From positions 1 to 64,000 of the forward strand of contig CAZBED010000011.1 of the NCBI GenBank assembly GCA_964490845.1: a stretch of 64,000 nt of DNA, read 5' to 3'. The position numbers and the translations under genes were made by a program. Shown here in pieces: positions 1 to 8,177 of this stretch. This stretch comes from JADJSS01 sp964490845 (GTDB lineage Bacteria > Bacteroidota > Bacteroidia > Chitinophagales > JADIYW01). A model generated the notes under the pieces. The model searched no databases and was not told the origin of the DNA. It saw nothing but the letters and a program-made list of their open reading frames with translations. Position 1 is the first letter of the stretch. Every line of letters starts with the position of its first letter.

Positions 1-1704
1 AAAAGACTGGCAGGCTTACTGCGACTAGAAAAATCCAACATTTATTTCGTTTACTTTTATTCCATTATCAGCGGTCTGATGTATTTATCACTCCCTTTGG
101 GCGTACAGGCTATCATTTCACTCATGTTTGCGCAGCAACTCTCCGCCTCACTCGTATTGCTGATAATACTGGTCATCCTTGGGGTTTTCCTGAACGGGTT
201 CATGTATGTTCTACAAATGCGTGTATCCGAACGGATTCAGGTTCGTCTTTTCACGCTCATTTCATTGGCATACTCAGACAGGTTACCCAAACTACAGGAA
301 GAAACGATTAACGAGTACCACCTGCCGGAATTAGTCAATCGTTTCTTTGACACAACTTCCATCCAGAAGGGTATATCTAAAATCCTGCTTGAACTTCCTG
401 TAGCTTCGGTTCAAATTATATTCGGACTTACCCTCCTTTCGTTGTATCATCCTATATTCATACTATTTGGAATCATCCTGGTTTCATTATTGTATTTAGT
501 GCTCAAATTCACCGCTCCGATGGGAATGTCCAGTTCATTTGAAGAATCAGAATACAAATACAAAGTGGGTTATTGGATAGAGGAAATCGCGAGAAACATA
601 AAGACGTTTAAGCTGAGAGGAAAAACTGATTTGGCGCTGAACAAGACCAATGAATACCTGGAAGGATACCTGAGTGCGCGCAGTAAACATTTCAGCATAC
701 TACAAATTCAGTACTGGTCATTCGCATTCTTTAAAACAGCAGTAACGGCCGTACTGCTCATAACGGGCTGCTGGTTGTTTTTTCAGCATAAAATCAATAT
801 AGGTCAGTTTATAGCCGCCGAAATAGTAATTATCATGACATTGAATGCTGTCGAGAAGATCATTACCAGTCTGGACGGCATATATGACCTGCTGACGTCC
901 CTGGAAAAAGCCAGCAAGTTACTGGATAAACCCGTTGAGGCCATTCATACTTCCGCGGAACATCCGCTGGATACTATCGATATTGAAATCAATCAGCTAA
1001 ACTTCTCATATACCACGTCGCCCAATCCTGTGCTGAAAGATATCACGCTGAAAATAAATCAGGGGGAGAAAATTGCCGTAGTTGGCACTAAAGGATCTGG
1101 CAAATCCACCCTTCTCCACTTATTGACCGGTATATTTACCAACTTTGACGGATCCGTATCGGTTAATAACATCCCTTTACACAGACACAACCTTAATCAG
1201 TTGCGCTCCAAAATTGGATTTTACTTCAATGAGTCGGAAATATTTGAAGGCACTCTCGAAGAAAATCTACTGGTAGGGCTTACCGGATGTGATACATCGG
1301 ATATCATTACTCTATCTGAAGAGGTAGGTTTAAAGGATTTCATTCTAAAAAACAAAGACGGATTACATCAGATTTTATCTACCCATGGAAAACGACTATC
1401 GGAGAGTACCAAAGCAAAGATTTTACTGATGCGAGCATTGCTCAAGAAACCAAAACTCGTTTTGCTGGACGACTTTACATACCTGCTGACGATACGGGAT
1501 AAGAATAAGATATCCGGTTTGCTGTTCAATCAACAAAAGGATTATTCAATAATCATCAAAACTTCCGATGAAGACATCATGAAGAAATGCGACAGGGTAC
1601 TTTTTATGCATGAAGGCAGGATAGTTGCAGATGGCACCTTTGAAGAGATTGCTGCAACACATGAATACAAAATCATCAGCGACGAATTGTATGAATTAAA
1701 TTAA
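1..1704 (+). CDS. ABC exporter, permease-ATPase fusion (5' end outside window) with degenerate ATPase motifs
   Basis: The reading frame is open from base 1, so the ATG at 79 is probably internal and the gene starts upstream of the window. The first half is hydrophobic, with several membrane spans of an exporter-type transmembrane domain. The second half is an ABC ATPase. Walker A (GTKGSGKST, 1084-1110) is intact. The signature reads LSEST instead of LSGGQ (1396-1410), Walker B ends in DD so the catalytic Glu is Asp (VLLDD, 1459-1473), the Q-loop position reads FNESEIF, and the H-loop reads IIKTSDE with no His. A HlyD adaptor and a TolC-like channel follow within 5 bp and by overlap, so this is the inner-membrane part of a type-I-secretion-like exporter. 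The substrate is unknown. Hydrolysis by a homodimer is doubtful. Confidence 0.85.
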   Translation, partial: KRLAGLLRLEKSNIYFVYFYSIISGLMYLSLPLGVQAIISLMFAQQLSASLVLLIILVILGVFLNGFMYVLQMRVSERIQVRLFTLISLAYSDRLPKLQEETINEYHLPELVNRFFDTTSIQKGISKILLELPVASVQIIFGLTLLSLYHPIFILFGIILVSLLYLVLKFTAPMGMSSSFEESEYKYKVGYWIEEIARNIKTFKLRGKTDLALNKTNEYLEGYLSARSKHFSILQIQYWSFAFFKTAVTAVLLITGCWLFFQHKINIGQFIAAEIVIIMTLNAVEKIITSLDGIYDLLTSLEKASKLLDKPVEAIHTSAEHPLDTIDIEINQLNFSYTTSPNPVLKDITLKINQGEKIAVVGTKGSGKSTLLHLLTGIFTNFDGSVSVNNIPLHRHNLNQLRSKIGFYFNESEIFEGTLEENLLVGLTGCDTSDIITLSEEVGLKDFILKNKDGLHQILSTHGKRLSESTKAKILLMRALLKKPKLVLLDDFTYLLTIRDKNKISGLLFNQQKDYSIIIKTSDEDIMKKCDRVLFMHEGRIVADGTFEEIAATHEYKIISDELYELN

Positions 1705-1709
1705 TTGAG

Positions 1710-3077
1710 ATGTGGTTATTCGATAAAGATATAGAAAAAGAACTGGCGGAAAAGAATCTCTCTTCCTATAAAAAGAATATTGATGCAGACAGAGACAAAC
1801 GAAGAGTCATCCATATCAGCATGCTGTTAATGTTGCTGCTGGGATTTTTATTTCTGCCATGGACACAAAATATTCAAAGTACGGGATTGGTCACTACCCT
1901 TCGTCCGGAGCAACGCCCTCAGGAATTGAATACGCTCATTGCTGGAAAGATTGACGAATGGTACGTGAAAGAAGGCGATATGGTAAAAAAGGGAGATACC
2001 ATACTGAAAATATCTGAAATAAAATCGGAATACCTTGATCCGCAGCTGGTGAATCGTACACGTGAACAAATCAGTGCAAAAGAAGCCTCTAACAATTTTT
2101 ATGAGGGGAAGGTAAGTGCCTTAGACAAACAGATAGGAGCCTTACAGCAAAGCAAACAATTAAAGATTGAACAGACACGTAACAAGATTCAGCAGCTATT
2201 GCTATACATCCAGTCAGACAGCATGACATTGGTTGCTGCTGACAATGAATACAAGATTGCTTTGGAACAATATAAACGGCAAACGGAGTTATACAAGGAA
2301 GGCTTACGATCTCTGACGGAACTGGAGCAACGCAATCAGGTTTTTCAAAATTCAGTAGCCAAACGCAATATCGCCGAAAATAAATTCATTAATGCAAAAC
2401 AAGAACTGTTGAACGCACGAATAGAGTTGTCAGCCATAGAACGCGAATACGATGAAAAGATATCAAAGACTGAGTCTGAAAAATTCCAATCCTTTTCACA
2501 AATAAGCAGTGGACAGGCGGATATTTCAAAACTGGAAAACCAATACAATAACTACGTCATCCGGAACGGATTCTATTATATCCTCGCGCCTCAGGACGGA
2601 CAAATCACCAAAACTGTCAAAGCCGGTGTAGGTGAAACGGTGAAAGAAGGTGAACTGATGGTACGTATATCTCCCCGAAATTTTGAATATGCGGTGGAAC
2701 TTTATGTAACAGCCAATGATTTGCCTCTGATTCGTGAGGGCCAGGAAGTGCGATTGCAGTTTGATGGATGGCCGGCTATTTATTTCACCGGATGGCCGGA
2801 TGTCGGTTATGGCACATTCAGCGGGAATGTAATGGCTGTCGATAATTACATCAGTGAAAATGGACAATTCAGGATATTGGTTAAAGAAAATAAGAACACC
2901 GAACCATGGCCGTCAGTATTGAAATTAGGCAGTGGCGCAAAAGGAATTACCCTCTTAAAGAATGTTCCAATCTGGTATGAATTATGGCGGAATTTAAATG
3001 GATTCCCGCCTGACTTCTACAATGGTACAATCAAAGATTCCAAAACAAATACGAAAGCAGGGAAAGATGAAAAGTAA
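1710..3077 (+). CDS. HlyD-family periplasmic adaptor (membrane fusion protein)
   Basis: A 455-residue adaptor that would link the ABC protein to the outer-membrane channel. There is a short cytosolic N-terminus, then one transmembrane helix at about residues 33-52. Two lipoyl/barrel-sandwich halves flank a long periplasmic coiled-coil hairpin (about residues 115-275). The first half shows the VKEGDMVKKGDTILKI pattern and the second the APQDGQITK and GETVKEGELMVRI pattern, followed by a beta-barrel segment. The gene starts 5 bp after the ABC gene and its 3' end overlaps the channel gene, so the three are translationally coupled. The membrane topology and hairpin are typical of HlyD/secretion adaptors. 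Confidence 0.88.
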   Translation: MWLFDKDIEKELAEKNLSSYKKNIDADRDKRRVIHISMLLMLLLGFLFLPWTQNIQSTGLVTTLRPEQRPQELNTLIAGKIDEWYVKEGDMVKKGDTILKISEIKSEYLDPQLVNRTREQISAKEASNNFYEGKVSALDKQIGALQQSKQLKIEQTRNKIQQLLLYIQSDSMTLVAADNEYKIALEQYKRQTELYKEGLRSLTELEQRNQVFQNSVAKRNIAENKFINAKQELLNARIELSAIEREYDEKISKTESEKFQSFSQISSGQADISKLENQYNNYVIRNGFYYILAPQDGQITKTVKAGVGETVKEGELMVRISPRNFEYAVELYVTANDLPLIREGQEVRLQFDGWPAIYFTGWPDVGYGTFSGNVMAVDNYISENGQFRILVKENKNTEPWPSVLKLGSGAKGITLLKNVPIWYELWRNLNGFPPDFYNGTIKDSKTNTKAGKDEK

Positions 3078-4500
3078 GGGCATGAAGTATCTTATCGCAG
3101 TATTTTTATATTTCTATCCGTCACTGTGTCCGGCACAAACGGATAGCTCAAAAATGCTGACCTTACCTGCCTATCTTGGTATTATACGACAATACCATCC
3201 CATTGCCCGCCAAGCCGATTTATTGACAGAGCAGGCAAAAGCAACACTGCGAATTGCGCGCGGCGGATTTGATCCATTGCTTTACAGCGACTATGAACGC
3301 AAAGAATTTTATGGCAAAAACTATTACTCTTTTTTTTCGAGTGAATTGAAAATCCCAGGTTGGTTCGGTATAGAATTAAAGACAGGATACGACGCTGCTT
3401 ACGGACTCAATATCAATCCGGAAAACAATATTCCTGAAAATGGCATTTATTATCTGGGTATCAGCCTTCCGGTGCTGAAGAATATGCTGATCGATAAGAA
3501 ACGTGCCGAACTGTTTAAAGCCCGTTTGTTCGTCAAAGCATCCCAGCAGGAGCGCCTGTTAATGCTGAACGATTTGCTGCTGGATGCTGTTCAATCTTAT
3601 TACAATTGGTGCGAAGCCGAACAAATCAAATCCATTTATGAAGAAGCTTTACAGGCAGCCCTGGTTCGTTACAAAGCGACGGTGCGAACCTATGAACTCG
3701 GCGACAGGGCGGCTATCGATACGACGGAAGCGCTGACACAATACCAGCAAAGATTATTTCAACTGAATGAAGCCGGACTGAATGCGCAAAAAACCCGATT
3801 AATTGTTTCTAATTTCCTATGGCAGTCCGACAACATTCCCTACACCCTGCCGGACAGTATCCAGCCGCAACCGATTGACAGTGCATTTATAGACCCATTG
3901 ATCCGAGCGCCATTAGATAGCCTTGACATGCTGCTTTCGCAAATCAATGCAGAGCATCCTATAATAAATCAATATGCAATCAAACTTAAACAACTGGACA
4001 TAGAACGCAGACTCAGGAAGGAGGGTCTCAAACCAACATTGAATATCAATTATAATTTACTCAGCCCCGGTTTCTTCAATTACACTTCTCCGGATAATCG
4101 CATTTTTACCAACTACTACAAATTTGGATTCAATTTTTCCATGCCATTGACATTTGCGCAGGGACGTGGGGAATTACAGCAAACCCGCTTGAAGATTTCA
4201 GACACCAAATTACAGCTTACTCAAAAACAACGAGAGCTGGAAACAAAACTTACCGGTATTTACACAGAGTTGAACATACTGAAAAGACAGATTAACCTAT
4301 ATCGCGAAACGCTTAAGAATTATAAAACCTTACAGAAAGGAGAAACGCGGCGTTTCGACATTGGCGAAAGTAACCTGTTTCTGGTCAATACGAGAGAAAA
4401 TACAGCTATCACAGCAGAACAAAAACTGATAGAATTATACATCAAATACCTGAAGAACGAAGCTAAATTGAAATGGGTATTAGCGGCATTTACCCGTTAG
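3067..4500 (+). CDS. TolC-like outer-membrane channel protein
   Basis: An outer-membrane efflux protein, third gene of the exporter operon. I place the start at the ATG at 3067 because a signal peptide follows directly (MKSKGMKYLIAVFLYFYPSL, cleavage near CPAQ). An upstream in-frame ATG at 2998 would add 23 polar residues before it and overlap the adaptor by 80 bp. The chosen start overlaps the adaptor by 11 bp. The mature protein shows two long helical repeats rich in Gln, Leu and Glu, with tyrosine-rich strand segments between them, as expected for the TolC fold. The family role is to form the trimeric exit duct across the periplasm and outer membrane. Confidence 0.82.
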   Translation: MKSKGMKYLIAVFLYFYPSLCPAQTDSSKMLTLPAYLGIIRQYHPIARQADLLTEQAKATLRIARGGFDPLLYSDYERKEFYGKNYYSFFSSELKIPGWFGIELKTGYDAAYGLNINPENNIPENGIYYLGISLPVLKNMLIDKKRAELFKARLFVKASQQERLLMLNDLLLDAVQSYYNWCEAEQIKSIYEEALQAALVRYKATVRTYELGDRAAIDTTEALTQYQQRLFQLNEAGLNAQKTRLIVSNFLWQSDNIPYTLPDSIQPQPIDSAFIDPLIRAPLDSLDMLLSQINAEHPIINQYAIKLKQLDIERRLRKEGLKPTLNINYNLLSPGFFNYTSPDNRIFTNYYKFGFNFSMPLTFAQGRGELQQTRLKISDTKLQLTQKQRELETKLTGIYTELNILKRQINLYRETLKNYKTLQKGETRRFDIGESNLFLVNTRENTAITAEQKLIELYIKYLKNEAKLKWVLAAFTR

Positions 4501-4501
4501 T

Positions 4502-5179
4502 TTAAAATTTCCACTTCCCTACCCAACTTTCATATTGCAAACCTTTTTGAAGCGTTTGCATAAATTCATTTCTTGGAATCTCTTTCGCGCCTAAAGATGA
4601 TACATGTTTGGTGTAAACCTGCGCATCCAGCAATAGAAACTCTTTCTGTTTTAATAGTTGTATAAGTCTGATAAATGCCAGTTTGGAGGCATTCGTTTCG
4701 GTATGAAACATGGATTCTGCAAAAAAAATCCTGCCAAGGCTGACACCATAAATCCCTCCTACCAGTATATCTTCTTTCCAAACCTCTACCGAATGTGCAT
4801 ATCCGGATTCATATAACGCGCAGTAAGCAGCAATCATATCCTCCGTAATCCAGGTGCCATCTTCCTCTTTACGGCTGACTTCCGCACATTGCCGGATTAT
4901 TAACGGAAAGGCTGTATCCAGTGTAACCCTAAACGCAGTTGAATTTAAGACCCGATGCATGCTTTTGGATATATGCAAATCAGAAGGCTTAAGTACAAAA
5001 CGCGGATCGGGACTCCACCAGATGATAGGTTGGCCTTCGCTGTACCAGGGGAAGATTCCATCTTTATACGCATTAAGCAGCCTCTGCATAGACAAATCAC
5101 CTCCGATAGCCACAATACCATCCTCAGCCCCTTCTGGCGGAGGAAAATCACATGTTTCATCTAATAAATAAACGGGCAA
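4502..5179 (-). CDS. aat: Leucyl/phenylalanyl-tRNA--protein transferase
   Basis: A 225-residue enzyme that adds Leu or Phe from aminoacyl-tRNA to N-terminal Lys or Arg, making N-degrons for ClpS/ClpAP. The family hallmarks are clear: FPPPEGAEDGIVAIGGDLS near the N-terminus, then YKDGIFPWYSEGQPIIWWSP and DPRFVL, and near the C-terminus LLDAQVYTKHVSSLGA. The start is a TTG at 5179. No ATG is available before the conserved N-terminal block, and TTG leaves only one base after the clpS stop codon. The tight pairing with clpS puts the tagging enzyme and the degron receptor in one operon. Confidence 0.95.
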   Translation of the reverse strand: MPVYLLDETCDFPPPEGAEDGIVAIGGDLSMQRLLNAYKDGIFPWYSEGQPIIWWSPDPRFVLKPSDLHISKSMHRVLNSTAFRVTLDTAFPLIIRQCAEVSRKEEDGTWITEDMIAAYCALYESGYAHSVEVWKEDILVGGIYGVSLGRIFFAESMFHTETNASKLAFIRLIQLLKQKEFLLLDAQVYTKHVSSLGAKEIPRNEFMQTLQKGLQYESWVGKWKF

Positions 5180-5180
5180 T

Positions 5181-5492
5181 TCAATTACATTTTTCTACTG
5201 AAGCGCTGATACCACGGTCGTGCAAGGCATCTTTCATGGGAATTAACGTTTGCTCTTCTCCGTGTTTCACGGCATATTTGCCTTTGAAATGAATAAACAA
5301 CGAACATTGTGTTGCCTGTTCCAGGGTATGATTACAAACAGCCATTAAAGATTCTATAACCCATTCAAACGTATTTACATCGTCATTGAAAACAATCAGT
5401 TGATGGGCGGAATCCAGGTCCGTTTCCAATTTCTCTAATACATCTACATCTTCTTTTATGAATGTATCTGGATTAAAAGAATAAATACCCAT
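5181..5492 (-). CDS. clpS: ATP-dependent Clp protease adaptor ClpS
   Basis: A 103-residue adaptor that binds destabilising N-terminal residues and hands substrates to the Clp AAA+ unfoldase. The core VFNDDVNTFEWVIESLMAVC matches the ClpS N-degron pocket (DDxxT and the following helix), and HFKGKYAVKHG matches the later strand and loop. The frame extends to a TTG at 5555, but that would add an unlikely 21-residue hydrophobic leader, so I use the ATG at 5492. clpS is upstream of aat in the same operon, one base apart. This gene and the tRNA on the other strand are divergent, sharing a roughly 100-bp promoter region. Confidence 0.92.
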   Translation of the reverse strand: MGIYSFNPDTFIKEDVDVLEKLETDLDSAHQLIVFNDDVNTFEWVIESLMAVCNHTLEQATQCSLFIHFKGKYAVKHGEEQTLIPMKDALHDRGISASVEKCN

Positions 5493-5570
5493 GAAAAGTA
5501 AAATTTGCTCTGCAAGATTACGAAAAAATAAGATTTTTAAAAAGATACCCTCCAATTAATTTAAAAATTG

Positions 5571-5578
5571 TAGATTTG
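5571..5578 (+). promoter_or_regulatory. Candidate -7 promoter box for tRNA-Met
   Basis: TAGATTTG fits the Bacteroidota sigma-70 -7 consensus TAnnTTTG. It lies 19 bp before the tRNA 5' end, which would give a very short leader. No convincing -33 TTG was seen at the usual spacing. Confidence 0.45.
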
Positions 5579-5597
5579 CACCTCGAAAAATTTGTCC

Positions 5598-5671
5598 GGC
5601 GGGGTAGCTCAGGTGGTTAGAGCGCAGGATTCATAACCCTGAGGTCACGGGTTCAATTCCCGTCTCCGCTA
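5598..5671 (+). tRNA. tRNA-Met (CAT anticodon), probably elongator
   Basis: Cloverleaf folded by eye: acceptor arm GGCGGGG pairs with CTCCGCT, D-arm GCTC/GAGC, anticodon loop TTCATAA, and T-arm ACGGG-TTCAATT-CCCGT. The discriminator is A and CCA is not encoded. The anticodon stem lacks the GGG/CCC triplet of initiator tRNA. A CAT anticodon could also belong to tRNA-Ile with lysidine at position 34; a tRNA identity model would separate these. tilS, the lysidine-forming enzyme, is encoded at 39.8-41.2 kb. Confidence 0.93.
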
Positions 5672-5672
5672 C

Positions 5673-5702
5673 AAAAAGGTTCAGTTTGGCTGAACCTTTT
5701 TT
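5673..5702 (+). terminator. Rho-independent terminator after tRNA-Met
   Basis: AGGTTCAG and CTGAACCT form a perfect stem around a TTTGG loop, followed by TTTTTT. It begins directly after the tRNA 3' end. Confidence 0.85.
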
Positions 5703-5711
5703 AGATAAACA

Positions 5712-5738
5712 GAAGCGCCTCCCTTTGGGAGGCGCTTC
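5712..5738 (-). terminator. Strong hairpin, likely terminator of the minus-strand lipoprotein
   Basis: A perfect 12-bp GC-rich stem, GAAGCGCCTCCC with GGGAGGCGCTTC, around a three-base loop. It lies 20 bp past the stop of the minus-strand lipoprotein gene. The tract after it on that strand (TGTTTATCT) is only mildly T-rich. It may simply block convergent read-through. Confidence 0.6.
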
Positions 5739-5758
5739 GTTGCTTTTGTGACAGAAGA

Positions 5759-6049
5759 TTACTTTTTGATAGCATCTTTAGCAGCAGTAGCAGCTTTGTC
5801 AACTGCACCCGCAGCAGCATCTTTTGCAGCATCAACTGCGCCTGCAGCAGCATCTTTAGCGGCATCTGCAGCCGTGTTAGCAGCAGCAGCAACGCTGTCA
5901 GTAGCAGCAGTGGCCGCTTCTGTTACAGCCTCTGTGGCTTCTGTAGCTGTTTCAGTTACTTCTTCAGTAGCTTCTTCTGCTTTTTGTTTGCAAGCCTGAA
6001 CACCTACAAAAAGTGTAGCGGCAGCGAATAACACAAATAATTTTTTCAT
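5759..6049 (-). CDS. Small Ala/Thr/Glu-rich lipoprotein, copy 1
   Basis: A 96-residue protein of unknown function. A lipoprotein signal peptide (MKKLFVLFAAATLFVGVQAC, acylated Cys at residue 20) is followed by a low-complexity region. That region is first Glu/Thr-rich (EEATEEVTETATEATEAV), then Ala/Asp/Lys-rich with repeats of AAKDAAAGAVD, and could form amphipathic helix as in LEA-like or surface spacer proteins. It is the second of two tandem genes with the same 20-residue leader; the other is at 6184-6387. Expression is likely strong for a small lipoprotein, but nothing in the sequence gives a function. Confidence 0.8.
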   Translation of the reverse strand: MKKLFVLFAAATLFVGVQACKQKAEEATEEVTETATEATEAVTEAATAATDSVAAAANTAADAAKDAAAGAVDAAKDAAAGAVDKAATAAKDAIKK

Positions 6050-6134
6050 TTTAAATTGGTTTAATTGATGTAAAAATAAATTGAATTCTGAATTTTAACA
6101 GAAACGAGTTGTTAAAATTTGCAAATGTGCAAAT

Positions 6135-6161
6135 AAAAAAAGGCCCCAATAAATTGGAGCC
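6135..6161 (-). terminator. Rho-independent terminator of lipoprotein copy 2
   Basis: On the minus strand GGCTCCAAT pairs with ATTGGGGCC (one mismatch) around a two-base loop, followed by seven T. It sits between the two tandem lipoprotein genes, so each has its own transcript end. Confidence 0.75.
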
Positions 6162-6183
6162 TTTAGTTTTTTGTCTGCAAAAA

Positions 6184-6387
6184 TTATTTTGCAGGTGCAG
6201 CTTCAGCAGCAGGTGCAGCAGCACTGTCAGCAGGTGCAGCAACAGCAGCAGCACTGTCAACAACTGGAGCAGCTTCTTCTGTTACTTCTTCTGTAGTAGC
6301 TTCTGTAGCTTCTTCTGTCTTTTGTTTGCAAGCCTGAACACCTACGAAAAGTGTTGCAGCAGCGAATAATACAAATAATTTTTTCAT
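6184..6387 (-). CDS. Small Ala/Pro/Glu-rich lipoprotein, copy 2
   Basis: A 67-residue protein of unknown function. Its first 20 residues are identical to the neighbour at 5759-6049, including the lipobox Cys, and are followed by KQKTEEATEATTEEVTEE. It then becomes Ala/Pro/Asp-rich (AAPADSAAAPAAEAAPAK) rather than Ala/Lys-rich. The two genes are a tandem duplication in which the leader is conserved and the tail has diverged in length and composition. The first 60-odd bases of the two genes differ only at a few positions. I do not recognise a named family. Confidence 0.78.
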   Translation of the reverse strand: MKKLFVLFAAATLFVGVQACKQKTEEATEATTEEVTEEAAPVVDSAAAVAAPADSAAAPAAEAAPAK

Positions 6388-6488
6388 TTTTGATTTGGTT
6401 TAATTAGTTGCAAAAATAGGGAAACTTTTTAAAACTAATATTAAACCAATCTTAACAAAATACTATATACACAGAGTTATCCACATTC

Positions 6489-7982
6489 TTATTCTTCCCA
6501 GTCTTTCGTTCGTTCTACGGCCTTTTTCCAACCTTTTAGAAGCTTTTCACGTTTATCCTGTTTCATTTTCGGCTCAAAACATGCAGCAATATGTTCATTA
6601 TTAATCAACTCCTTTTTTTGATATAAACCAACAGCAATGCCGGCTAAATAGGCAGCGCCTAATGCGGTTGTTTCAATCACTTTTGGTCTTTCCACTTTCA
6701 CATTTAAAATATCCGCCTGAAATTGCATTAATAAATTATTAGCGCAGGCGCCGCCGTCTACTTTTAATGTTTTCAGTTCTATCATTGCATCTTTTTCCAT
6801 AACTTCTAAAATATCATACGTTTGAAACGCCAGAGACTCTAGTGTTGCCCTGATTATATGTTCTTTTCTGGTACCTCTGGTTAATCCGAAAATCCCCCCC
6901 CGTGCATACATGTCCCAGTAGGGCGCGCCCAACCCCGCGAATGCCGGAACCACAAATACTCCTCCGGTATCTTCCACTTTCATAGCAAAAAATTCTGAAT
7001 CCGGCGCGGCGTCAATGAGTTTTAGCCCGTCGCGCAGCCACTGTATGGCAGCTCCCGCTATAAACACGCTTCCTTCCAATGCATACTCTACTTTACCATC
7101 TACGCCCCAGGCGATGGTGGTTAATAATCCATGTTTGGAAACAACACGTTCAGTGCCGGTATTCATCAACATGAAACAACCGGTACCATATGTATTTTTT
7201 GCCATACCGGGCTCAAAACAGGTTTGTCCGAACAAAGCGCTTTGCTGATCTCCGGCTACACCTGTCACCGGAATTTCCATATCAAAAAACACATCGGTAT
7301 GTGTGGCGCCAAATAACCCGGATGACGGGCACACTTTTGGTAAAATAGATGCAGGTATATCCAGTTCCTGTAATAATCTTTCATCCCATTTTAGCTCCTT
7401 TATGTTATACAGCAACGTTCTAGAGGCATTACTGAAATCTGTTGCATGTACCTTTCCTTTGGTCAGGTTCCAGATCAGCCACGTATCTACGGTGCCAAAA
7501 CACAATTTTCCTTCATGTGCTTTTTGCCGTGCACCTTCTACATTATTCAGAATCCAGTTTATCTTAGTTCCAGAAAAATAGGCATCGATTACCAGGCCGG
7601 TATTTTCACGAACATAATCCGACAAATTACGCGCTTTCAGCTCATCACAAAAACCGGCCGTTCTTCTGTCCTGCCACACTATCGCATTGTATATAGGCTT
7701 CCCTGTTTCCCTGTCCCACACTACCGTTGTTTCCCGCTGGTTGGTAATACCGATAGCGGCAATCTCTGCAGGCAGAATATTGGCTTTGGCCACTGCTTCT
7801 CTGGCTACTTCTATCTGAGTCTGCCATATCTCTTCCGGATGATGTTCCACCCAGCCGGGCTTTGGGAACAGTTGTGTAAATTCCTTTTGTGCGACGGAAA
7901 CAATATCAGCATTTTTATCGAATAATATTGCTCTCGAACTGGTAGTTCCCTGATCAAATGCCAGGATATATTTTTTTTCCAT
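6489..7982 (-). CDS. glpK: Glycerol kinase
   Basis: A 497-residue FGGY-family kinase that phosphorylates glycerol to sn-glycerol 3-phosphate in the cytosol. The N-terminal phosphate-binding motif FDQGTTSSRAILFD is present, as are WVEHHPEEIW, ITNQRETTVVWD, VWQDRRT and GVAGDQQSALFGQ. The C-terminal adenosine motif KVDGGACANNLLMQFQADI is also present. Length and motif order match GlpK. No glpF or glpD lies next to it; the gene is isolated between the lipoproteins and a divergently transcribed sulfur cluster. The start is the ATG at 7982. Confidence 0.97.
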   Translation of the reverse strand: MEKKYILAFDQGTTSSRAILFDKNADIVSVAQKEFTQLFPKPGWVEHHPEEIWQTQIEVAREAVAKANILPAEIAAIGITNQRETTVVWDRETGKPIYNAIVWQDRRTAGFCDELKARNLSDYVRENTGLVIDAYFSGTKINWILNNVEGARQKAHEGKLCFGTVDTWLIWNLTKGKVHATDFSNASRTLLYNIKELKWDERLLQELDIPASILPKVCPSSGLFGATHTDVFFDMEIPVTGVAGDQQSALFGQTCFEPGMAKNTYGTGCFMLMNTGTERVVSKHGLLTTIAWGVDGKVEYALEGSVFIAGAAIQWLRDGLKLIDAAPDSEFFAMKVEDTGGVFVVPAFAGLGAPYWDMYARGGIFGLTRGTRKEHIIRATLESLAFQTYDILEVMEKDAMIELKTLKVDGGACANNLLMQFQADILNVKVERPKVIETTALGAAYLAGIAVGLYQKKELINNEHIAACFEPKMKQDKREKLLKGWKKAVERTKDWEE

Positions 7983-8127
7983 ACTCGCGAAACGTGTTTT
8001 GTATAATCCGTTATAAATGTAAAAAGAAAAATGATTTGAACAGATAAAGTGTGTGTTGATTTTTCAGCAAAAAAAACAGGAAATATCAGGATTACTGTTT
8101 ACCTTAACATCATTGTGCAACGGATAT

Positions 8128-8141
8128 GTAACTTTTGTTGC
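8128..8141. promoter_or_regulatory. Candidate Crp/Fnr operator upstream of the TauE-like gene
   Basis: GTAACTTTTGTTGC is the reverse-strand form of a 14-bp dyad GYAAC-N4-GTTRC, also found at 9733 and 11764. It overlaps a perfect 18-bp palindrome, TTTTGTTGCGCAACAAAA, at 8133-8150. It lies 36 bp before the start codon of the TauE-like gene. Binding by the adjacent Crp/Fnr regulator is inference. Confidence 0.45.
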
Positions 8142-8177
8142 GCAACAAAAAAAATAAATAACTGAACTTAGCATCCG

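Noticed and set aside
3010..3066. Upstream start of the TolC-like gene at 2998
   Set aside because: It would add polar residues before the signal peptide and extend the overlap with the adaptor gene; the ATG at 3067 fits better.
5598..5671. tRNA-Ile (lysidine) rather than Met
   Set aside because: The stem pattern fits elongator Met better, but a covariance or identity model is needed; recorded as a caveat.
5748..5999. Plus-strand Ala/Ser-rich open frame as a gene
   Set aside because: It is the complement of the Ala-rich lipoprotein copy 1, whose signal peptide and lipobox are on the minus strand.
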